From JACKLD01 sp049297695 (GTDB taxonomy: Bacteria > Pseudomonadota > Alphaproteobacteria > UBA2136 > UBA6156): a DNA stretch of 19,328 nt. Positions 1-7,438 of the stretch are shown here, one piece after another (within the stretch, counting starts at the first letter, position 1; each line of letters begins with the position of its first letter). Position numbers and translations under genes: made by a program. Where the stretch lies: the NCBI GenBank assembly GCA_049297695.1, contig JBAQUT010000082.1:1-19328 (forward strand), given 5' to 3'. The notes under the pieces are model-generated. The model saw only the letters and a list, made by a program, of their open reading frames with translations. It searched no databases and was not told the DNA's origin.

Positions 1-1097
1 AGCTTGTACAGGTTGGCCATCAACGGCCCCACGCAAAACACCCCATCAATCCCCTCCACGCTGGGCGCAAGGCCAACATGATACCCCACACTCCCCTCCC
101 CCAACTCCAACATATCCCCCAGCACCGCCACGCGCTTGCCCGCCACGTCCCGCTTCTTCAACGCCGCCAACGCCGCCGCCATGCTGGCAGGGTTGCCGTT
201 GAAGCTATCGTCAATCACCGTAACGCCGTTCACAACCTCGGCCGCGCCACGCCCCAATTGCACCCCCACTGCCCCCAACCGCTCCAACATGGCGGGAGTC
301 ACATCGCCCATAACCCGCGCCAACGCCAACGCCGCATTGGCACAGGCCACCCGCGCAGGGCTGGGCTCCACAATCTCCACAGGCAACGCCGCCGCAGGGT
401 CAAACCGCACCACCTTCACATCGGCTCGTACCCCACTAACGTCCAAATCCATAGGCACCACCAACGTTCCGTTATTTGGAAGCCCCTCCGCAATGCTCAA
501 CTTCTCCCGTCGTATCGCCTCAATCCCCCCCAACCCTTCCACATGCACCGGCAACACGTTGGTAATCAAGGCCACGTCAGGCCGTACCATCTTCACCAAC
601 GGCGCAATCTCACCGTGGTAATTCATCCCCACTTCCGCCACAAAAGCCTTGGCATCCCGTGGCAAACGGCACAACGTCAGCGGAACTCCCACATGGTTGT
701 TAAAACTCCCCACGGGCGCATGGGCCTCCAGCATGGCGGCCATAAACTCCTTCGTCGTGGTCTTCCCCGCACTGCCCGTAATGACCACCACAGGGCCCTT
801 AAATCGCGCCCGCGCCGCCTCGGCCAACTTCACAAACGCCGCGTAACTATCGTTCATCACCAGCACAGGCACGGGGCAATCCTCAATCTCGCGGTCCGTC
901 AAAATAGCCCCCGCGCCGTTCCGCAAGGCATCCGGCACAAAGTCGTTCCCATGCTGGGTCAACCCCTTCAACGCCACAAACAACCCGCCCGCCCGCACCT
1001 CGCGACTGTCCGTATGAACACTCCCCACCCCCGCATTCTTCCACAGCATGGCCACCCCAACCGCATCCACAATCTCACCTAATGTCCACAAGTTCAT
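1..1097 (-). CDS. murF: MurF, UDP-MurNAc-tripeptide:D-Ala-D-Ala ligase (partial, 3' end outside window)
   Basis: MurF adds D-Ala-D-Ala to the UDP-MurNAc tripeptide with ATP in the cytoplasm, the last step of the soluble peptidoglycan precursor. My own minus-strand translation gives about 365 codons with no stop before the window edge; the family is usually about 450 residues. Visible are an N-terminal domain with HTDSREVRAGGLF (residues 28-40), the ATP-binding loop TGSAGKTTTKE (107-117), NNHVGVPLTL (133-142), and a motif reading DDSFNGNP where DSYNANP is more usual. The ATG at 1097 follows GGAG at normal spacing and lies two bases after the stop of the upstream nucleotidyltransferase-like gene, so the two are probably co-translated. 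MurE, FtsI and FtsL precede it in the same operon. Family identification is firm; the C-terminal domain is not visible. Confidence 0.93.
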   Translation of the reverse strand, partial: MNLWTLGEIVDAVGVAMLWKNAGVGSVHTDSREVRAGGLFVALKGLTQHGNDFVPDALRNGAGAILTDREIEDCPVPVLVMNDSYAAFVKLAEAARARFKGPVVVITGSAGKTTTKEFMAAMLEAHAPVGSFNNHVGVPLTLCRLPRDAKAFVAEVGMNYHGEIAPLVKMVRPDVALITNVLPVHVEGLGGIEAIRREKLSIAEGLPNNGTLVVPMDLDVSGVRADVKVVRFDPAAALPVEIVEPSPARVACANAALALARVMGDVTPAMLERLGAVGVQLGRGAAEVVNGVTVIDDSFNGNPASMAAALAALKKRDVAGKRVAVLGDMLELGEGSVGYHVGLAPSVEGIDGVFCVGPLMANLYK

Positions 1098-1099
1098 GT

Positions 1100-1669
1100 T
1101 TACAATCTCCTTATCCAAATATGCTGAGTATCCATAACATTTAACGAATTTTTAAGCCATTTTCTATCCACATCCGACATAAAAGGAAGAACATGTTCAA
1201 AGTCACTATGATCTTTCTCATCCAAACGATTACTTTTAAACAAAAGAGCAATGGCGGGATTTAAAACATTCCAACCAAACGGTGTTGGAACCATAACATT
1301 CAACGCCTTCATCCGAATGTGTGAATTCCGTCGAAAAAACCATTCATCATCTTCTTTTTCCAACATCAACATTTCAAGTTCGCGAGAACCTTGTCGCCCA
1401 AAAGCATTATGTTCTGGAAGTTGCAAAAACTCATCTTCATGCCAAGGCCGTGGTTGCTTATGTGTAAATGTTTGCCATTCCCAAGTCTTAAATTGTTTAC
1501 GAAAAAGAGACTGGTCTTCCCGCCAAATCACAATATCAACATCCGCATGTGGGCGGCTCAAATGCCCCACAAAAACATCTATGGCCCAACCACCACCCAA
1601 ACACCAAGGCTTGGAATAACCTCTCAACAAATCTTCATATTTTTTTATACCATCAAAATCACGTGTCAC
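1100..1669 (-). CDS. Nucleotidyltransferase-like protein (aminoglycoside/lincosamide adenylyltransferase type) inside the division operon
   Basis: This 189-residue protein resembles the small nucleotidyltransferases that AMP-ylate aminoglycosides or lincosamides (ANT(2'')/Lnu type). Visible are GGGWAID at residues 25-31 and HADVDIVI near 41-48, the Gly-Gly and Asp-x-Asp metal-binding signature of the fold. The start is GTG at 1669, overlapping the murE stop by four bases (GTGA), and the stop is two bases before the murF ATG, so it sits seamlessly in the ftsL-ftsI-murE-murF operon. Composition is odd: 1141-1200 is about 32% G+C, against about 60% in neighbouring coding DNA, and its codons are unlike those of murE. 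That suggests recent transfer. The substrate cannot be inferred; resistance, toxin-like or tRNA-modifying activity are all open. I am confident in the fold, not the function. Confidence 0.72.
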   Translation of the reverse strand: MTRDFDGIKKYEDLLRGYSKPWCLGGGWAIDVFVGHLSRPHADVDIVIWREDQSLFRKQFKTWEWQTFTHKQPRPWHEDEFLQLPEHNAFGRQGSRELEMLMLEKEDDEWFFRRNSHIRMKALNVMVPTPFGWNVLNPAIALLFKSNRLDEKDHSDFEHVLPFMSDVDRKWLKNSLNVMDTQHIWIRRL

Positions 1670-3159
1670 CCCAACACCTCCCTCACAACCATACGGTCAT
1701 CAAATGGCAACGTTACGCCATTAACAATTTGCCCATCCTCATGCCCTTTGCCAGCCACGATGATCACATCGTGCGGCTTGGCCTCGTCCAACGCCGCCTC
1801 AATGGCCTTCCTGCGGTCACCCATCTCCCGCACCCGTGCACTCCCCACGGCCCCCGCCACCACGGCTGCCCTCACCGCCCCCGCATCTTCAAATCGGGGG
1901 TTGTCATCGGTCACAATCACCTCGTCTGCCAGCCGCGCCGCAATGCCGCCCATCAACGGCCGCTTGGTGGCATCGCGATTGCCCCCGCAGCCAAACACCA
2001 CCCACAACTTGCCACCACTCTTGGTTGCCAACGGCCGCGCCGCCTCCAACACCCGCTGCAGCGCATCCGGTTTGTGGGCGTAGTCGACAATGACCGAAGG
2101 GAATTGTCGCCCTGCGAAGCCCTCTGGGCGTAGCGGGGCCACCAACTCCATCCGCCCCGGCACACCACGCACCATGGTCGCTGCCTTGGCAACATCCCGC
2201 CACCCCAAACCACTCCCCACCAACAACCCCAAGCTCATGGCAAGGTTTTCGGCCTGAAACGCCCCCACCAACGGCAACCGAACCTCCACAGGCACGGCAT
2301 CGTACTTCAACTTGGCCACCAAGCCATGCGCCGTGGCTTCCACCACCTCCACCACCAGTTCCGCATTGGCCGTGCCCACACTTAGCAGCTTCAAACCCCG
2401 CCCTTTGGCCAAAGCGGCAATCGGCATCAGTTCGGGGCGGTTGATGTTCACCACCGCCGCCGCCCCGTGGGGCAACACCTCGGCAAACAACCGCGCCTTC
2501 GCCGCAAAATAATGGGCGTAATCGCCATGAAAATCAAAATGGTCTTGCGTCACATTCGTAATACCCGCCGCTGCAAACCGCACGCCATCGGCACGGCCAA
2601 GCGCCAAAGCATGGCTGCTCACTTCCATCACGCAATGGTTCACGGCACCGCTCCTACGTAGCCCATCGGGCGAAGTTGGACCGTCCTCGGCCAAATCTTG
2701 TAACATAGGGTGAAGCTTCAACGCACTCGGGCTGGTGTACCCGCTGTAATCCACAACTTCGCTGTTGCGCACCGTGCCCAACGTGCCCACGCTGGCGGCA
2801 TTCAGCCCCATACCGGCCATCATGGCTTGGCCAAACCACGCCACGCTGGTTTTGCCGCTGGTGCCAGTTACGCCCATCATCACTTTGGGCTGCTTGGGCC
2901 ACCTGGCCGCCGCATAGGCCGCCAACACCTGTCCGGCATCGGGCACCACCACATCGGCCCCCGCCACATCACTCACCAACACGCCACCCTTGGCCTTCAC
3001 ATCAGCCACCACCTTAGCCGTGGCTTCGGGCTTCACGCGGCTATCCCACACCATAACACCACCCGCTTCAAGCGCACGGGTGTCATCAGTCAACGCCGTT
3101 AGGTCACGGTCAATCGCGGGGGGCAACGGCTGGTTCAGCAGGGCTGATAGCTTCATCAC
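1666..3159 (-). CDS. murE: MurE, UDP-MurNAc-L-Ala-D-Glu:meso-DAP ligase
   Basis: MurE adds the third stem-peptide residue to UDP-MurNAc-L-Ala-D-Glu with ATP in the cytoplasm. The 497-residue product has the ATP loop GVTGTSGKTS (96-105), NVTQDHFDFHG in the central domain, MEVSSHAL, VDYAHKPDAL, and DNPR at 419-422, the motif of meso-diaminopimelate-specific enzymes. Start is GTG 3159 (GTG-ATG pair) with AGGAAGGA about ten bases upstream; ATG 3156 is a possible alternative. It starts 50 bases inside ftsI and ends overlapping the GTG of the next gene. Two loop segments are longer than in typical MurE: just before MEVSSHAL, and between VPGRMEL and VDYAHKPD. Each extra stretch coincides exactly with a short DNA palindrome (2652-2680 and 2111-2137), which looks like in-frame insertion of mobile palindromes. 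Confidence 0.96.
   Translation of the reverse strand: MMKLSALLNQPLPPAIDRDLTALTDDTRALEAGGVMVWDSRVKPEATAKVVADVKAKGGVLVSDVAGADVVVPDAGQVLAAYAAARWPKQPKVMMGVTGTSGKTSVAWFGQAMMAGMGLNAASVGTLGTVRNSEVVDYSGYTSPSALKLHPMLQDLAEDGPTSPDGLRRSGAVNHCVMEVSSHALALGRADGVRFAAAGITNVTQDHFDFHGDYAHYFAAKARLFAEVLPHGAAAVVNINRPELMPIAALAKGRGLKLLSVGTANAELVVEVVEATAHGLVAKLKYDAVPVEVRLPLVGAFQAENLAMSLGLLVGSGLGWRDVAKAATMVRGVPGRMELVAPLRPEGFAGRQFPSVIVDYAHKPDALQRVLEAARPLATKSGGKLWVVFGCGGNRDATKRPLMGGIAARLADEVIVTDDNPRFEDAGAVRAAVVAGAVGSARVREMGDRRKAIEAALDEAKPHDVIIVAGKGHEDGQIVNGVTLPFDDRMVVREVLG
2111..2137. repeat. Imperfect palindrome with GCGAAG/CGTAGC arms inside murE (copy 2)
   Basis: On the + strand the arms CCTGCGAAGCCC and GGGCGTAGCGGG flank a TCT loop and pair at 9 of 12 positions. 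Nearly the same sequence occurs at 10245-10272 inside a glycosyltransferase gene. On the coding strand it is translated as part of a loop (LRPEGFAG) that a typical MurE lacks just before VDYAHKPD. I infer an in-frame palindromic element, comparable in concept to Rickettsia palindromic elements; the family itself is not identified. Confidence 0.62.
2652..2680. repeat. Imperfect palindrome with CGTAG/GCGAAG arms inside murE (copy 1)
   Basis: The arms TCCTACGTAGCCC and GGGCGAAGTTGGA flank a three-base ATC loop and pair at 10 of 13 positions. The same words as in the other copies (GTAG and GCGAAG next to CCC/GGG) appear in reversed order. On the coding strand it gives PTSPDGLRRSG, an apparent insertion just before the conserved MEVSSHAL of MurE. 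It is more diverged than the other two copies. Confidence 0.5.
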
Positions 3160-4963
3160 GGGGCGCAGGTCCTTCCTGTTCGTTCACGGGCGCGGTCAAT
3201 ATCGCTTTGGCCACATTCTGACCTTTTAAGGCTTTGCGTTCAAGCTCTAACTGCTTAACCTGAACCTCCGCCATATCAGGCGCCAACCCAACCATCATGC
3301 CAAACCGACGTATAAACGCCCCCACCGCTGGCGCCGCACTCAACCCGCCCGTGTGGTAGCCCACCTTCGGCTCGTCCAGCATCACCAACACCACATATTT
3401 GGGGTTATCCATGGGCAGGCTGGCCACAAAACTCACCACGTTTTTGGTGTCGGAATACCCTCGCCCGCTCACTTTCTCTGCCGTCCCCGTTTTCCCGCCA
3501 ATATCATACCCCACCACATGGCTCCGCCGCCCGCTGCCGCTCACAACCACGTCGCGCAGCAAATCGCGAACCTGCCGCACCGTCTCCATTTCCAACACTT
3601 TGTGGGGTTTTTGCGGGCTTCCACCTTTAATCACATACGGCGTGCGGAAATACCCATCCGTCGCCAACGCCGCCACCCCCGCCATCAAATGTAAGGGCGT
3701 CACCATCATCCCGTGGCCAAAGGCAATGGTAAAGGTTTGTATCCGCCCCCAATTGCTCGGGTAGCGCACCGGCCCCACTTCGCTTACCCCCACGTTCATG
3801 GGCTGCAACATGCCCAGCTTGGCCATAAAGGCTTTCTGTTCGGATGGCCCACCCATATCGGCAATCTTGGCAGCCCCAATGTTGCTGCTGTAGCGCAAAA
3901 TCTCGGTGGCGTTCAAAATGGTGCCTTTGGCGTGGTAATCCTTAATGGTAAACCGCCCAATCTTAATCGGCTCGCGGCAATCAATGCGCGTTTCGGGCGT
4001 AATGTGCTTGTTGGCCAACCCTTGGGCCAGCGTGAAAATCTTGAACGTGCTCCCCATCTCGTAACTGGCCAGCACGGCACGGTTAAAACGGGCTTCATCA
4101 GGGTACTTCCCAAAATGGTTGGGGTCAAAATCGGGCAAACTCACCATGGCGATAATCTCTCCCGTCTGGGCATCCATGGCGGCGCCCCACCCGGCTTTGC
4201 TTTCACTTTCCTCCCACATCTCGCGCACACTTTCCGCCAACATGTCTTGGGCCCGCACGTCAATCGCCAAAAAAACATCCTCGCCCCGCTTCAACGTGTC
4301 CTCAAACGCCCGCTCTACCCCTGCCAACCCCGTGTTGTCCACGTCCACGGCACCCAGCACATGGGCGGCAGTTTTCTCCAAGGGGTACACCCGCACGTAC
4401 TCTTCCCTAAATTCCAACCCTGGCAATCCTAAATCATGCACCCGTTTGGCTTCTGCAGGGGTCATCCGCCGCTTCAACCACACAAACCGACGCTCGGGGT
4501 TCGCAATGGCTTTTTTCAAACGTGCGGCAACAATCTCAGGCAAAGCTTTGGGCAAACGGGCCACCACTTCGTCCACGTTCAAAATCCGCTTGGGGTCGGC
4601 GTACAGCGAGTACGTGCGCAACGTGCTGGCCAACAGCACGCCGTTGCGGTCGTAAATATCTCCCCGCCGTAAACTGTCCTTGGGCATGTCGCGTATGCTT
4701 TGGCGGGGTTCGGCGGGGGGCATTACGCCCACATACGCCAACCGCACCGCCATGGTGCCCATCAACAAACTCAACGTAAACACCACCATCAACGCCCGTA
4801 TCTGGATTCCCACGCCCCCGCCAATCGGCTCCGCCACCACAAACCCACGCTGGTGCCTCACTTTCACGCGGTGGGTCTGCACCACGCTCCGCTGCTTAAA
4901 AGCAAACGGCGCGGGGGCCCCGCTGGCAGGTTCGTTCCGCTTGGGTTTATTCCACCACCGCAT
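3110..4963 (-). CDS. ftsI: FtsI/PBP3-type septal peptidoglycan transpeptidase
   Basis: This is the class B penicillin-binding protein that cross-links septal peptidoglycan in the periplasm as part of the divisome with FtsW, FtsL and FtsB. The 617-residue product has a cytoplasmic tail, one membrane anchor (about 55-80), the pedestal motif RRGDIYDRNGVLLAS (99-113), and the transpeptidase motifs STFK (305-308, nucleophile Ser305), SSN (359-361) and KTGT (491-494). The C-terminus after about 575 is a low-complexity Pro/Ala/Glu tail that overlaps the start of murE. The ATG at 4963 has a strong GGAAGGAGG upstream and lies within the last 17 bases of ftsL, so translation is probably coupled. Length and motif order are typical of the family. 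Confidence 0.96.
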   Translation of the reverse strand: MRWWNKPKRNEPASGAPAPFAFKQRSVVQTHRVKVRHQRGFVVAEPIGGGVGIQIRALMVVFTLSLLMGTMAVRLAYVGVMPPAEPRQSIRDMPKDSLRRGDIYDRNGVLLASTLRTYSLYADPKRILNVDEVVARLPKALPEIVAARLKKAIANPERRFVWLKRRMTPAEAKRVHDLGLPGLEFREEYVRVYPLEKTAAHVLGAVDVDNTGLAGVERAFEDTLKRGEDVFLAIDVRAQDMLAESVREMWEESESKAGWGAAMDAQTGEIIAMVSLPDFDPNHFGKYPDEARFNRAVLASYEMGSTFKIFTLAQGLANKHITPETRIDCREPIKIGRFTIKDYHAKGTILNATEILRYSSNIGAAKIADMGGPSEQKAFMAKLGMLQPMNVGVSEVGPVRYPSNWGRIQTFTIAFGHGMMVTPLHLMAGVAALATDGYFRTPYVIKGGSPQKPHKVLEMETVRQVRDLLRDVVVSGSGRRSHVVGYDIGGKTGTAEKVSGRGYSDTKNVVSFVASLPMDNPKYVVLVMLDEPKVGYHTGGLSAAPAVGAFIRRFGMMVGLAPDMAEVQVKQLELERKALKGQNVAKAILTAPVNEQEGPAPRDEAISPAEPAVAPRD

Positions 4964-5258
4964 CCACCCCTCCTTCCGTAACCAGGGGCTTGGGGTGCAA
5001 CGGCTGCAGAGTTTGAATATTCACCATATCCAACTCCACATACCCTCGTTTTTCGGCAAACGCTTGCAACCGCTTGGGCTGGGCCAAAAACGCCAACTCC
5101 GCTTCCAAAATCAATTTTTCTTCGGTTAAATCAGCCCGATGCTTCACCAACGCACTCCGCTCGCGCACCCGCTGCTCCACGTCGGTTTTCAAGCGCAACA
5201 TCCCCGCAAAACTGGTCACACTCAAGGCCACGGCCAACAGCACCATGCCGTTTTTCAT
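4947..5258 (-). CDS. ftsL: FtsL-like cell division protein
   Basis: FtsL is a small bitopic protein that forms a coiled coil with FtsB and FtsQ and activates FtsWI at the septum. The 103-residue product has a short N-terminus, one membrane helix (about 4-20, MVLLAVALSVTSFAGML), then a charged heptad-like coiled coil (about 22-70) with an LxAELAFLAQPKRL segment and GYVELD, typical of alphaproteobacterial FtsL. I chose ATG 5258 because AGGAGG lies eight bases upstream and the membrane helix then begins at once. The frame stays open further upstream, to 5474, but that part is antisense to the divergent methyltransferase gene. Position before ftsI supports the call. It is the first gene of the operon; mraZ and rsmH, the usual upstream neighbours, are absent here. 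Confidence 0.85.
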   Translation of the reverse strand: MKNGMVLLAVALSVTSFAGMLRLKTDVEQRVRERSALVKHRADLTEEKLILEAELAFLAQPKRLQAFAEKRGYVELDMVNIQTLQPLHPKPLVTEGGVDAVVE

Positions 5259-5360
5259 GTGGGCCGCCTCCTGTTGCGTGGGTTTATCGGATGATTCCAA
5301 CTGTACACGCCCACCCCGCAAAACCCCAGCCATGCAAGGGCTTTTCGGGTAAAAATACTG

Positions 5361-5393
5361 CCACCTGTGGCCCACTTTCCACACTTGCACTTC
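5361..5393 (-). promoter_or_regulatory. GTG-rich repeated motif upstream of ftsL, possible promoter/MraZ-like box
   Basis: The 151-base gap 5259-5409 between divergent ftsL and the methyltransferase gene must hold the promoter of the division operon. Read toward ftsL, AGTG/GTGG words recur with centres at 5389, 5383, 5374 and 5363, and 5361-5370 is a perfect inverted repeat (CCAC-CT-GTGG). A TATTTT hexamer follows directly. MraZ is known to bind GTG-containing direct repeats ahead of division operons, so this is a loose resemblance; the spacing (6, 9, 11) is irregular. Confidence 0.3.
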
Positions 5394-5409
5394 TCCGCTA
5401 GGGTAGGGC

Positions 5410-6369
5410 ATGAACGTGATAGAAACCCACCTCCTCACCCAAACCCCTCTCACGGTGGAAACCTTCATGGCCACCTGCCTCTACCACCCAACCCACGGTT
5501 ACTACACCCAAGGCCTCAATTTCACCTCCACATCCCACCCCAAGGGGTTGGATTTCACCACAGCTCCTCTCCTCACCCCCATCTTCGGCGCATGTTTAGC
5601 CACATGGGTGGAACGCCAATGGGCCTCCTTGGGCAACCCCACATCATTCCACCTTCTGGAAGCAGGCCCCGGCAACGGCGCGCTCATGAACGATATCCTC
5701 ACCACCCTCTCCCCCGCCTGCCGTGCTGCCTGTACACCTCATCTTGTGGAAACCTCACCCACCCTCACCACCCTCCAACAGAAAACGCTCATCAACCGCC
5801 CCACCACCCAATGGCACACAACTCTGCCCTGCCTCCTGCCTCCTGCGCCCTGCCTCCTCATCGCCAACGAACTACTGGACGCCTTCCCCATCCGCCAGTT
5901 TGCAGACACAACCGAACGCACCCTCACTCTCACCACAAACAATCAATTCGCATGGAGCCACCCCGATTCCGCCATCACACATGAAGACAGCCCCAGCCAA
6001 AACGCCTGGCTGAACACCCTTAAAACCCTCCCCAATCTCAAAGCCGCGCTGCTCATCGACTACGGCTACACCACCCCCCCAACCCCCGCCGACACCCTCC
6101 AAGCCCTCCACCGCCACACCAAAGTATCCCCGCTCACGCACCTTAGCGAGGCCGACCTCACCGCCCACGTCAACTTCACGCACGTCCTGCAAACCCTCGG
6201 CCCCGCCGCCTGCACCCTCACCGATTTATCCCCCTTCCTCATGGCCCACAACCTGCTCACCCATGCCGAATCCACCATCACCACCCCCACCACCTCCAGC
6301 GCCCTCCACCGCCTCCTCCACCCCGCCGAAATGGGCAGCCTGTTCAAAGTTCTCGAATTTAAACCTTAA
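5410..6369 (+). CDS. MidA/NDUFAF7-family class I SAM-dependent methyltransferase
   Basis: The family includes mitochondrial NDUFAF7, which methylates an arginine of a complex I subunit during assembly; the bacterial substrate is not certain. The 319-residue product shows HPTHGYYT (26-33), DFTTAPLLTPIFG (48-60), the SAM-binding loop EAGPGNGALM (84-93), ANELLDAFPIRQF (152-164) and a later LLIDYGY, in the family's order. It is a little shorter than the usual 350 or so residues. It is divergent from ftsL; a weak GGGTAGGG precedes the ATG. Its stop codon overlaps that of the convergent ELM1-family gene in the palindrome TTAA. The codons are extremely C-rich, giving a protein rich in Thr, Pro, Leu and His. 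This fits the strand asymmetry of the region rather than foreign origin. Confidence 0.88.
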   Translation: MNVIETHLLTQTPLTVETFMATCLYHPTHGYYTQGLNFTSTSHPKGLDFTTAPLLTPIFGACLATWVERQWASLGNPTSFHLLEAGPGNGALMNDILTTLSPACRAACTPHLVETSPTLTTLQQKTLINRPTTQWHTTLPCLLPPAPCLLIANELLDAFPIRQFADTTERTLTLTTNNQFAWSHPDSAITHEDSPSQNAWLNTLKTLPNLKAALLIDYGYTTPPTPADTLQALHRHTKVSPLTHLSEADLTAHVNFTHVLQTLGPAACTLTDLSPFLMAHNLLTHAESTITTPTTSSALHRLLHPAEMGSLFKVLEFKP

Positions 6370-7403
6370 CGCCGCATCCGCCACCGCGATTTCACAAACC
6401 CCGCCACCACCGCCGTATCCATCAAGGGCGCGGCGGGCGGCCGCAGGTTTAATTTCCCTCCCCACACCCGCACCCGTCCCTGCTCCTGCATGGCTTCCAA
6501 AAACGCCTTAAACTTGCGCGGCAACACCCCATCCCCCACCCACACGTACACGGGCTTGCCAGCCGTGGCGGCCTCACTCACCATGGATATGCTATCCCCC
6601 GTCACCACCACCGCATCCGCCAACGCAAGGTAGCCAAGGTAGGGGTTGTCCCGCGCCTGAGGGTTGTCGGGCTTCCAAACATGCACGGCCACTTTGGTTT
6701 GGCTGGTCAAAGCTTTCTCCAACACCGCCGTGGCCTCGGCCCCTGTGCGGCGGCTGGTGCTCACCATCAACCCCGCACCGTTTTCCCGCGCCACCGCCAA
6801 CAATTCCTCCGCCAACCGCGCCGCTTCGGCGCGCCCAAACACCCCGTGCTTGCTTCCACCTCCCACCATCACCGCCAAACGTGGCTTGCCACAGGCTTTC
6901 AAGCGGGCCTCCCACCGCTGCCCTTCCTTCTCCAACTTGGCCTTGGTAACATGGTTCACGGCCCCCACCGTCACGCACACGTTGGCCCGCTTGGGGGGGC
7001 TGTCGTGCTGCTCCATCACCACCACATCATAGGCCCCGTAAGCCTTGGCAGGCCGCATTATCTGTACCACAAACAGGCCCGGCTTTTGCCGTTTCATCCA
7101 CGCCGCCACACGGCTGCACCGCGCCCCCGCAGCCACCACCACCTGGGGGTAATCCTCCACCTTCGGCAACCCTTCAAACACCCAGGGTACTAGCAACCAA
7201 TCCAACCACCGCGTGGCCCACTTGGCCCGCACCGCAATCACCTCGGGGTCATCAAACCCCAAGGCTGCCGCCACACCCAAACAGCGGTTTAAGTTACCCG
7301 TCCGCCCGTCATCCAACACCCACAGACTCTCCATCAGCTCCGCCGCAGCCTTCCCCGCCTTCACCTTGGCCTCAAAAGCATCCAACACGTTTTTTTTGTT
7401 CAT
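6366..7403 (-). CDS. ELM1/GtrOC1-family protein (putative nucleoside-diphosphate-sugar epimerase/glycosyltransferase-like)
   Basis: The 345-residue protein matches the family known in plants as ELM1 (mitochondrial fission) and widespread in alphaproteobacteria, where the role is not settled; the fold resembles GT-B glycosyltransferases. Visible are WVLDDGRTGNLNRCLG (28-43), RPAKAYGAYDVVV (117-129), VMVGGGSKHG (179-188) and VTGDSISMVSEAATAGKPV (267-285), the last being the family's most recognisable block. ATG 7403 has no clear Shine-Dalgarno; the core domain begins only near residue 27, so a start at Met24 is possible. It ends the run that begins with the O-antigen ligase-like gene, 35 bases after ispA. 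With a GT4 enzyme and a ligase-like gene in the same run, an envelope-glycan role is reasonable inference. Confidence 0.82.
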   Translation of the reverse strand: MNKKNVLDAFEAKVKAGKAAAELMESLWVLDDGRTGNLNRCLGVAAALGFDDPEVIAVRAKWATRWLDWLLVPWVFEGLPKVEDYPQVVVAAGARCSRVAAWMKRQKPGLFVVQIMRPAKAYGAYDVVVMEQHDSPPKRANVCVTVGAVNHVTKAKLEKEGQRWEARLKACGKPRLAVMVGGGSKHGVFGRAEAARLAEELLAVARENGAGLMVSTSRRTGAEATAVLEKALTSQTKVAVHVWKPDNPQARDNPYLGYLALADAVVVTGDSISMVSEAATAGKPVYVWVGDGVLPRKFKAFLEAMQEQGRVRVWGGKLNLRPPAAPLMDTAVVAGFVKSRWRMRR

Positions 7404-7438
7404 GCTGGCACGGTAGCACAGCCAGCACGAAACTCAAC

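Noticed and set aside
78..1082. Long + strand open frame rich in His, Pro and Arg
   Set aside because: It is exactly antisense to murF, whose minus-strand translation has all family motifs; the composition is that of a shadow frame in C-rich DNA.
5259..5474. N-terminal extension of FtsL to an upstream start
   Set aside because: It would be antisense to the methyltransferase start, and the ATG at 5258 has a strong AGGAGG directly ahead of a proper membrane helix.
7389..7400. Run of T near 7390 as a terminator
   Set aside because: It is the Lys-Lys-Asn start of the ELM1-family gene read from the other strand, with no stem beside it.
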